From: Glacieibacterium sp038211965
Lineage (GTDB): Bacteria; Pseudomonadota; Alphaproteobacteria; Sphingomonadales; Sphingomonadaceae
NCBI GenBank assembly: GCA_038211965.1
Contig: JBBQVB010000021.1
Coordinates: forward strand, 1 to 29,101
Reading direction: 5' to 3'
Length of the DNA stretch: 29,101 bases
Shown here: positions 22,103 to 29,101 of the stretch, one piece after another
Layout of the letters: each line of letters starts with the position of its first letter
Numbering within the stretch: the first letter of the stretch is position 1
The notes under the pieces: generated by a model
What the model was told of the DNA's origin: nothing
Seen by the model: only the letters and a program-made list of their open reading frames with translations
Databases searched by the model: none
Position numbers and translations under genes: made by a program

Positions 22103-24241
22103 ATGTCGTTGCGTGCGGGATTGTTCTTGGGTTCGGTCGGGCTCGCAATCCTCCCGGCGAGCCTCGCACAGGCGCAAACCACCGCGACCGCTGTCGCCGA
22201 CGAAGCCGCAGGCGACGCTGGCGGTGCCGGGGCGGCGGGCGGGGGAAGCCACACGCCCGCCCCCGCCGACATCATCGTCACGGGCTCGCTGGCGCGCAAC
22301 CGCGCCGATATCCTGTCGGGCACCACCGTCATCCAGGGCGCCGAGCTGACGCGCCAGATCCGCTCGACGATCGGCGAGACGCTGGCGCGGCAGGCCGGCG
22401 TCAGTTCGACCGCCTTCGGTCCCAACGCCTCGCGCCCCGTGCTGCGCGGCTTTCAGGGCGAGCGTATCCGCGTGCTGACCGACGGCATCGGCAGTTTCGA
22501 CGTGTCGAACACGAGCGTCGACCACGCCGTCGTCGTCAATCCGCAGCTCGCCGAGCGCATCGAGGTGCTGCGCGGCCCGGCATCGCTGCTCTACGGCTCG
22601 TCGGCGATCGGCGGGGTGGTCAACGTCATCGACACGCGCATCCCGCGCGCCGTCCCCGACGAGGCCGCGCATGTCGACCTCAGCGGCACCTACGCCTCGG
22701 CGGCGAACGAGCGTGACGGCGGCGCAGTCGTCGACGTGCCGCTGACGTCGAAGGTCGTCGCGCATTTCGACGGCAGCTATGCCAAAAGCAGCGACCTCGA
22801 GATCGGCGGATTCCTGCTCTCGCGGTCGGCGCGCGCCACGGCACTGGCCAGCCGCAATCCCGACGCCGTCGCACTGGCGAACCAAAGCGGCACGCTGCCC
22901 AATTCGGCGGCGCGAACCTACCAGTTCGCGGGCGGCCTCGCGCTGATCGACGACAATGGTTCGGGCGGTTTCGCGGTCAGCCATTACGACAGCGTCTATG
23001 GCGTTCCGGCGCGTTACGACCTCGCGACCGGCGACGGCGAGCTGGTCCATCTCCATGTCCGGCAGACGCGGGTCGATGCCCGCGCCGGCCTCGAACTGGG
23101 CGACGGCCTCCTCGAGAAACTGACCGCGCGCTATGGTTACGCCGATTACAAGCATGAGGAGCTTTCCGACCAGAACGTCGTCAACACGACCTTCCTCAAC
23201 AAGAGCATGGAAGGCCGCCTCGAAGTGTCGCAGGCCAAGCGGGGCGTCTGGCAGGGCGCGAGCGGCATCCAGTTTCTGTTCCGCGATTTCGACATCGTCG
23301 GAGCCGAAGCATTCGTGCCGCGCAATGCCACCAACCAGTTCGGCGTGTTCACGCTCCAGACCTTCGATTTCGGTGCGTTCAAGGCCGAAGCCTCCGGGCG
23401 CTACGAGCACAGCGCGGTCCAGACGCGCCTGCCGAGCTTTCGTGGCGCACCCAACGCCTTCGATCGCCGTTTCGATGCCTTCTCGGGCTCGGTCGGCGGC
23501 AGTGCGACGGTGGCGCGCGGCGTCAAGCTCGGCCTCAACCTGTCGCACACCGAGCGCGCGCCGTCGGCCGAGGAGCTGCTCGCCAACGGCCCCCATGGCG
23601 GCACGCAGGCGTTCGAGGTCGGCGACCGGGGTTTCGGCAAGGAAACCGCCAACGGCGCCGAGGCCGTGCTGCGCACCAGCGGTCCGGGCTACAGCTTCGA
23701 AGCCTCGGTCTATTACACGCGCTTCGCCCATTATATCTTCGAGGACCAGACCGGCGCGGTCGATGCCGCGAGCGGCCTGCCGGTCTTCCAGAACCGCGCC
23801 GGGCGCGCACGCTACTATGGTGCCGAGGCGCAGGGCACGCTGACGCTGGCGAAGTTCGGCGACGCCACGCTCAACGCCGATGCGCTCGCCGACTACGTCG
23901 ATGCCAGGCTGCTCGGCGGGCTCGGCCCGGTGCCGCGCATCCCGCCGTTCCGCGCGCTCGGCGGCGTCGCGCTGACGAACGACCGCGGCGAGGCGCGCGT
24001 CGAGGCCGAATATTCGGCGCGGCAGGCGAAGGTCGCGGCGTTCGAAACGCCGACCGACAGCTACACGCTGGTCAACGTCAGCGTCAGCTACAAGCCATTC
24101 ATCGACCGCCCGGCGCTCAGCGTCGTGGTGTCGGCGAACAACCTGTTCGACGTCGATGCGCGGCGGCACGCGTCGTTCCTCAAGGACTTCGCAGCCCTGC
24201 CGGGGCGCGATGTCCGTGTGTCGCTGCGGGCGACGTACTAG
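22103..24241 (+). CDS. znuD: TonB-dependent outer-membrane receptor, ZnuD-like (zinc)
   Basis: 712 aa. The signal peptide is MSLRAGLFLGSVGLAILPASLAQA. The plug domain (about 50-190) holds ADIIVTGSLARNRADIL, IGETLARQAGVSSTAFGPNASRPVLRGFQGERIRVLTDGI and IEVLRGPASLLYGSSAIGGVVNVID. A 22-strand-type barrel follows to the C-terminal phenylalanine/tyrosine strand. The block NLFDVDARRHASFLKDFAALPGRDVRVSLRATY and the absence of siderophore-receptor traits resemble ZnuD zinc receptors. Transport needs TonB-ExbBD energy. Start ATG at 22103 has GGAGA upstream. The Zur-like box upstream supports zinc. Haem or another metal is the alternative. Confidence 0.85.
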   Translation: MSLRAGLFLGSVGLAILPASLAQAQTTATAVADEAAGDAGGAGAAGGGSHTPAPADIIVTGSLARNRADILSGTTVIQGAELTRQIRSTIGETLARQAGVSSTAFGPNASRPVLRGFQGERIRVLTDGIGSFDVSNTSVDHAVVVNPQLAERIEVLRGPASLLYGSSAIGGVVNVIDTRIPRAVPDEAAHVDLSGTYASAANERDGGAVVDVPLTSKVVAHFDGSYAKSSDLEIGGFLLSRSARATALASRNPDAVALANQSGTLPNSAARTYQFAGGLALIDDNGSGGFAVSHYDSVYGVPARYDLATGDGELVHLHVRQTRVDARAGLELGDGLLEKLTARYGYADYKHEELSDQNVVNTTFLNKSMEGRLEVSQAKRGVWQGASGIQFLFRDFDIVGAEAFVPRNATNQFGVFTLQTFDFGAFKAEASGRYEHSAVQTRLPSFRGAPNAFDRRFDAFSGSVGGSATVARGVKLGLNLSHTERAPSAEELLANGPHGGTQAFEVGDRGFGKETANGAEAVLRTSGPGYSFEASVYYTRFAHYIFEDQTGAVDAASGLPVFQNRAGRARYYGAEAQGTLTLAKFGDATLNADALADYVDARLLGGLGPVPRIPPFRALGGVALTNDRGEARVEAEYSARQAKVAAFETPTDSYTLVNVSVSYKPFIDRPALSVVVSANNLFDVDARRHASFLKDFAALPGRDVRVSLRATY

Positions 24242-24292
24242 CGGCTGCGTGGTTCGGGCGCTAAAGCGGTCCGCCAGCCCCGGAGCCGCAGC

Positions 24293-25024
<732 letters not shown>

Positions 25025-25052
25025 TCGCCGTGCCTGTCGCCTCGACCAGCGC

Positions 25053-26597
25053 ATGACCCTGTTCGGTCCCGGCAGCTTCCTGTGGCTGGTGCGCCACGAG
25101 GTCCGTATCGCGTGGCGCGGGCGTAGCAAGGGCCCGACGACACGGCTGCAGGCACTGGCGGCGCGCGCACCGCTGCTGCTGCTGGCGATCGTCCCGACGG
25201 TGATCGGCATCGGCGTCGGTTGGGTGTTGCGTCGCCTGCCCGACGCGCCGTCGCCGAAGGTCCTTGCGGTCGTTTCGATGGTTTTCGCCGGACTGTTCCT
25301 GCTGATGACCTTCCGCGCCGCAAGCCAGGTCATCCGCAGCTTCATCGAGCGTGGCGACCTCGACCTGCTGCTCGGCGCGCCGCTGCCGCCGGGGCGCATC
25401 CTCGGCGCGAAGGCGGTGGGGGTCTATGCCTCGGTCGGGCTGCCCTTCGTCATCCTGTTCGCGCCCTTCCTGCTGACCAGCGCGATCCTTGGCCATCCGC
25501 GCTGGCTCGGCGTGCTGGCGATGATCGGCGTGACGTCGGTGCTGGCAACCTCGACGGCGTTCGTCGCGGCGCGGCTGTTGACGCGCGCGCTCGGGGTGCG
25601 GCGCGCGCGCGTCATCATGCAGGTCGGCGGTGCGGTGTTGGGGGCGCTGGCGTTCCTGCTGTCGCAGGCGTTCAACCTTGCCCCGCAGGCGTCGGAGGCG
25701 ACGCTGCGGTCGCTGCGCACTCTGCCCGCCCCGCTCGACTGGCCGGCGAAGGCGGCGTTCGCGTCGCCGCTGCTGCTCGGTTTCATCGGCATTGCAAGCG
25801 CTGCCGCGTGGGGCGCGACCCGCTTCGCCGCCGCCAACTTCGGTGCGAGCGAAGAAACGCGGGTCACCGCCGCAGCGCGCCCGCCGCGCCCCTTCCGCAG
25901 CGGCCTGACCGCGACGCTCGTCCGCAAGGAGTTGCGCCTGCTGGCGCGCGATACCGAGACGTTGACGCAGGTGCTGCTGCGCCTCGTCTATCTCGTGCCG
26001 GTCGTACTGCTGATCTTTCGCGGCGATCCGAGCGGCGTGTTTCCGGGACCGCGCCTCGCGGCCGCCGGCACGGTGTTTGCCGGCATGCTCGCCGCCAGCC
26101 TCGCGTGGCTGACGGTCTGCGCCGAGGATGCGGCCGACCTGATCGACGCCGCGCCGGTTCGCGCGGCGGCCGTGCGCCGCGCCAAGCTGATCGCGGCGTG
26201 CGCGCCGTCGGTCGTAATCGTCGTGCTCGCCGCACTCGGCCTCGCGACGCGCGACAGGCTGGCGGCGCTGGCGCTGCTGGTCTGCGGGTGCATCGCCGCG
26301 CTGACCGGCGCGCTGCTCCAGGCGTGGTTCGGGACGCCCGCGCCGCGCAGCAATTTCCGCCGCCGCCAACAGGGGTCGATCGTGCTTGGCGTCGGCGAGC
26401 TCGTGCTCGCGGCATCGTGGTCGGGGGTCGCGGCGCTGCTGGCGCGCGGGTCGCTCTGGGCGCTCGCGCCGGGGCTGCTCGCCGCGACGATCCTAGCCGG
26501 GGCCGATGCCGCCCGCCGCGCGCCGCCGCCGCCCGCTTCCCGCGCGCGTGCGGGCAATGCTATCGGACGTTTATGGAAACGCCGCTCGACCGCCTGA
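25053..26597 (+). CDS. ABC exporter membrane subunit
   Basis: 514 aa with about 11-12 hydrophobic segments, for example LLLLAIVPTVIGIGVGWVL, VFAGLFLLMTF, LPFVILFAPFLLTSAIL, VLGALAFLLSQAF, LVYLVPVVLLIF, VVIVVLAALGLA and LVLAASWSGVAALLA. FIERGDLDLLLGAPLPPGRILGAKAVGVY is the conserved cytosolic coupling region of this permease type. It follows the ATPase gene by 28 bp, so the two form an exporter. The basic C-terminal tail (ASRARAGNAIGRLWKRRSTA) overlaps the ligA start by 25 bp. Substrate unknown. Confidence 0.88.
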   Translation: MTLFGPGSFLWLVRHEVRIAWRGRSKGPTTRLQALAARAPLLLLAIVPTVIGIGVGWVLRRLPDAPSPKVLAVVSMVFAGLFLLMTFRAASQVIRSFIERGDLDLLLGAPLPPGRILGAKAVGVYASVGLPFVILFAPFLLTSAILGHPRWLGVLAMIGVTSVLATSTAFVAARLLTRALGVRRARVIMQVGGAVLGALAFLLSQAFNLAPQASEATLRSLRTLPAPLDWPAKAAFASPLLLGFIGIASAAAWGATRFAAANFGASEETRVTAAARPPRPFRSGLTATLVRKELRLLARDTETLTQVLLRLVYLVPVVLLIFRGDPSGVFPGPRLAAAGTVFAGMLAASLAWLTVCAEDAADLIDAAPVRAAAVRRAKLIAACAPSVVIVVLAALGLATRDRLAALALLVCGCIAALTGALLQAWFGTPAPRSNFRRRQQGSIVLGVGELVLAASWSGVAALLARGSLWALAPGLLAATILAGADAARRAPPPPASRARAGNAIGRLWKRRSTA

Positions 26598-28708
26598 CCG
26601 AATCGCAAGCCGCCGCTGAGCTTGAACGGTTGGCGGACGCGATCGCGCGCCATGCCGAGGCCTATTACCGCGCCGATGCGCCGACCGTCGACGATGCCGC
26701 CTACGACGCGCTGGTCGCGCGCAACACCGCGCTCGAAGCGGCCTTCCCGCATCTCAAGCGCGCCGACTCGCCGTCGGAGCGCGTCGGCAGCGCCCCCGCG
26801 GCCGCCTTCGGCAAGATCGTCCACGCCCGCCCGATGCTCAGCCTCGACAATGGCTTCAGCGATGTCGAGGTCGGCGAATTCGTCGCGCGCGTTCGGCGTT
26901 TCCTCAAGCTCGCCGACGACGCGCCCGTCGCGTTGACCGCCGAGCCCAAGATCGACGGCCTGTCGGCCAGCCTGCGCTACGAGGGCGGCCGCCTCGTCGG
27001 CGGCGCGACGCGCGGCGACGGCGCGACCGGCGAGGATGTGACGGCCAACCTCCTCACCCTCGCCGATATCCCCGCGCGGCTGCCCGCAGGCGCGCCACAG
27101 GTCGTCGAGGTGCGCGGCGAGGTCTACATGGCCAAGGCCGACTTCCTCGCGCTCAACGAACGCCAGGCAATGGCGGGCGAGCGCGCCTACGCCAACCCGC
27201 GCAATGCGGCAGCGGGGTCGCTGCGCCAGCTCGACAGTGCGGTGACGCGGTTGCGACCGTTGCGCTTCCTCGCACACGGCTGGGGCGAGATGAGCGCGCT
27301 GCCCGCCGCGACGCAGGCGGGTGTCATGGCGGCGATCCGGGGTTGGGGCTTCCCGGTCGAGGACGTACGCGTCGTCACCTCGGTCGAGGGTGCGCTCGCG
27401 GTCTATCGCGGCATCGAGGCAGCGCGGTCGGCGCTGCCCTTCGACATCGACGGGGTGGTGTACAAGATCGACCGCCTCGACTGGCAGGAGCGCCTCGGGC
27501 AGGTCGCGCGCTCCCCGCGCTGGGCGCTGGCGCACAAGTTCGCCGCCGAGCAGACGGTGACGCGATTGCTCGCCATCGCCATCCAGGTCGGGCGCACCGG
27601 CGTGCTGACCCCCGTGGCGCGCCTCGAACCCGTCGGCGTCGGCGGCGTCATCGTCACCAACGCGACGCTCCACAACGAGGACGAGATCGCGCGCAACGAC
27701 GTCCGCGTCGGCGACCTTGTCCGCATCCAGCGCGCCGGCGACGTCATCCCGCAAGTCCTCGGCTGGGCCACCCCCGATGCCGAGCACGCGAGCCTCGCCG
27801 CCTATGTCTTCCCGCAAGCCTGCCCCGACTGCGGCAGCGCCGCCGAACGCGAGGCGGGCGAGGTGGCGCGGCGCTGCACCGGCGGGCTGATCTGCCCCGC
27901 GCAGCGCATCGCGCGGCTGCGCCATTTCGTCTCCCGACGCGCGCTCGACATCGAGGGGTTGGGGATCGAGCGGATCACGCTGTTCTTCGGTCTCGGGCTG
28001 ATCGCGACGCCGGGCGACATCTTCCGCCTCCACACGCATCGCGCCGTGCTGGTCGAGCGCAAGGGCTTCGACGATCTGTCGGTCGACAAGCTGCTGGCAG
28101 GGATCGAGGCGCGGCGCAGCGTGCCGTTCGACCGGCTGCTGTTCGGCCTCGGCATCCGCCACATCGGCGAGGTCACCGCGCGTGATATCGCCCGCGCCTA
28201 TCGCGACTGGCCGGCGTTCGCCGGACGCATGGCGGAGGCGGTGGCGCTCCTCGCCGCGCGGCGGGCCGAAGGCCCCGTGGTCGGGGAGACCGGCGACAAG
28301 CACCGCGTCCGCCTCGCCAACGAACTCGCCGCGCTGCTCGGCGTCACCGGTATCGGCCCGGAGGTCGCCGAGGCGCTGACCGACTTCTTCAGCGAGGCGC
28401 ACAACCGCGCGGTCGTCGCCGATTTGCTCGGCGAGGTTGACGTCGAACCCGTTGCGCTGACCGCACGCGCGTCGGAGGTGTCGGGAAAAACGATCGTCTT
28501 CACCGGCAGCCTGACCACGCTCAGCCGCGACGAGGCGCGCGCGCAGGCCGAGGGGCTGGGCGCACGCGTCGCAGGGTCGGTTTCGGCGAAGACCGACCTC
28601 GTCGTCGCCGGGGCGGACGCCGGATCGAAGGCGACCAAGGCCGCAGCGCTCGGCATACGGGTGATCGACGAAGCGGCCTGGCAGGAGATCGTGACGCTTT
28701 CACGATGA
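26573..28708 (+). CDS. ligA: NAD-dependent DNA ligase LigA
   Basis: 711 aa, normal length. It seals nicks in DNA using NAD+. The Ia domain covers 1-75 (YYRADAPTVDDAAYDAL). The adenylation domain has the active-site lysine K126 in EPKIDGLSASLRYEGG and the motifs GATRGDGATGEDVT, EVRGEVYM, NPRNAAAGSLRQLD and LAHKFAAEQ. The OB fold is followed by a zinc finger with Cys417, 420, 435 and 441 (CX2CX14CX5C), then helix-hairpin-helix repeats (FGLGIRHIGEVTA, GVTGIGPEVAEAL) and a C-terminal BRCT domain (GKTIVFTGSLTTLSRDEARA...). All key residues are intact. The ATG at 26573 lies within the permease end. Confidence 0.97.
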   Translation: METPLDRLTESQAAAELERLADAIARHAEAYYRADAPTVDDAAYDALVARNTALEAAFPHLKRADSPSERVGSAPAAAFGKIVHARPMLSLDNGFSDVEVGEFVARVRRFLKLADDAPVALTAEPKIDGLSASLRYEGGRLVGGATRGDGATGEDVTANLLTLADIPARLPAGAPQVVEVRGEVYMAKADFLALNERQAMAGERAYANPRNAAAGSLRQLDSAVTRLRPLRFLAHGWGEMSALPAATQAGVMAAIRGWGFPVEDVRVVTSVEGALAVYRGIEAARSALPFDIDGVVYKIDRLDWQERLGQVARSPRWALAHKFAAEQTVTRLLAIAIQVGRTGVLTPVARLEPVGVGGVIVTNATLHNEDEIARNDVRVGDLVRIQRAGDVIPQVLGWATPDAEHASLAAYVFPQACPDCGSAAEREAGEVARRCTGGLICPAQRIARLRHFVSRRALDIEGLGIERITLFFGLGLIATPGDIFRLHTHRAVLVERKGFDDLSVDKLLAGIEARRSVPFDRLLFGLGIRHIGEVTARDIARAYRDWPAFAGRMAEAVALLAARRAEGPVVGETGDKHRVRLANELAALLGVTGIGPEVAEALTDFFSEAHNRAVVADLLGEVDVEPVALTARASEVSGKTIVFTGSLTTLSRDEARAQAEGLGARVAGSVSAKTDLVVAGADAGSKATKAAALGIRVIDEAAWQEIVTLSR

Positions 28709-28739
28709 TGCCATGCACTCAACGCATAGCTGCGGTCGA

Positions 28740-28755
28740 TTGTGCTGCACTGCAA
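28740..28755. promoter_or_regulatory. TGC-rich imperfect dyad downstream of ligA
   Basis: TTGTGCTGCACTGCAA has outer TTG/CAA and central TGCA symmetry with three TGC units. It lies between ligA and the small ORF and could be a regulator site for that ORF; the regulator is not known. Confidence 0.3.
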
Positions 28756-28786
28756 TATCGAAACGGCGACGGCTAGATGGATGTCA

Positions 28787-28805
28787 CCGGGGCCGGATGC
28801 CCCGG
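28787..28805 (+). other. leader hairpin before the small ORF
   Basis: CCGGGGC (28787-28793) pairs perfectly with GCCCCGG (28799-28805) around a 5-base loop. It ends 5 nt before the AGGAG of the 49-aa ORF, so it could influence its translation. No T-run follows, so it is a poor ligA terminator. Confidence 0.5.
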
Positions 28806-28822
28806 CCATCAGGAGACCCGCC

Positions 28823-28972
28823 ATGAAGGCGACCATCGAAACCACCGAGCCGGTGATCCGGCCTGTCAGCACCAGCCGCGCGCCCGCCGCGCCGGTCCGG
28901 ACGAAGCGCTTCAGCGCCGCGTTCGTGCCGCCGCGTGCCGAGACCGTGCTGTTCCACGCCTGGGCGGCGTAA
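28823..28972 (+). CDS. small protein of unknown function (49 aa)
   Basis: It reads MKATIETTEPVIRPVSTSRA, then PAAPVRTKRFSAAFVPPRAE and TVLFHAWAA. AGGAG (28811-28815) lies 7 nt before the ATG, the ideal distance. It is proline/arginine-rich, without signal peptide or membrane segment, and I do not recognise a family. It lies 114 bp past ligA. The good RBS and preceding hairpin favour a real gene, but it is short enough to be chance. Confidence 0.5.
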   Translation: MKATIETTEPVIRPVSTSRAPAAPVRTKRFSAAFVPPRAETVLFHAWAA

Positions 28973-29072
28973 CCGTCAGCGCGCGCCGCTCCAGCCCGCT
29001 CGGGGTGGTGCGGCGAGGCGCGCTTCGGGAATGATCCGCCGCAACTTCTGCGCGAAACTGCGCAAACAGACC

Positions 29073-29097
29073 TCGCCGGACCCAAGCGGTCCGGCGA
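29073..29097. terminator. strong hairpin at the right edge
   Basis: TCGCCGGACC (29073-29082) and GGTCCGGCGA (29088-29097) form a perfect 10-bp stem with a 5-base loop. No T-run is visible on either side within the window (the right flank is cut off). It may terminate the small ORF or a gene beyond the edge. The rest of 28973-29072 holds nothing I recognise. Confidence 0.5.
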
Positions 29098-29101
29098 CAT
29101 A

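Noticed and set aside
20412..24169. Long minus-strand frames opposite the acyl-CoA synthetase and the TonB receptor
   Set aside because: Complement of two well-supported genes; no domain signature in the antisense reading.

Overview
The window is GC-rich DNA packed with coding sequence. It reads like the chromosome of an alphaproteobacterium, most likely of the order Sphingomonadales. The pointers are a ZnuD-like TonB receptor, an OmpA protein with a long proline linker, an alphaproteobacterial gene transfer agent (GTA) gene order, and frequent short GC-rich palindromes between genes. The order is inferred from protein character; no 16S or tRNA gene is present to fix it.

Layout. About 1-230 is the tail of an unresolved region, possibly the last codons of a plus-strand gene. 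An ompA-type gene with its terminator follows on the minus strand (233-1459). From 20141 down to 1607 the minus strand carries one long head-to-tail gene array that matches the archetypal Rhodobacter capsulatus GTA (RcGTA) order: g1 small terminase, g2 large terminase, g3 portal, g3.5, g4 prohead protease, g5 capsid, then g6, g7, a small neck protein, g8, g9 major tail, g10, g10.1, g11 tape measure, g12, g13, g14 peptidase and g15, ending with a DUF2793 protein. There is no integrase, repressor, replication or lysis gene, so it looks like a GTA or GTA-like element and not an active prophage. One strong promoter-like sequence (20258-20286) with two phased ACAAAAC repeats upstream probably drives the array. 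Many genes overlap by four bases (ATGA), which suggests translational coupling.

Two features differ from the RcGTA plan. A phage-fibre module (large beta-helix-type protein, a 120-aa protein and a fibre-tail adaptor) sits between capsid g5 and connector g6. Two of its genes are bracketed by two copies of the same element, an imperfect inverted repeat with 28-bp arms. In addition g12 carries a long N-terminal domain of about 560 residues ahead of its DUF2460 part, while g15 is short (739 aa), as if the TIM-barrel region known from RcGTA g15 were carried on g12 here.

The right third (20442-28972, plus strand) is housekeeping and transport: an acyl-CoA synthetase, a ZnuD-like outer-membrane receptor preceded by a Zur-box-like palindrome, a two-gene ABC exporter (ATPase and permease), the NAD-dependent DNA ligase LigA, and a 49-codon ORF with a good ribosome binding site. 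Long open frames opposite the real genes are GC-driven shadows and are omitted.
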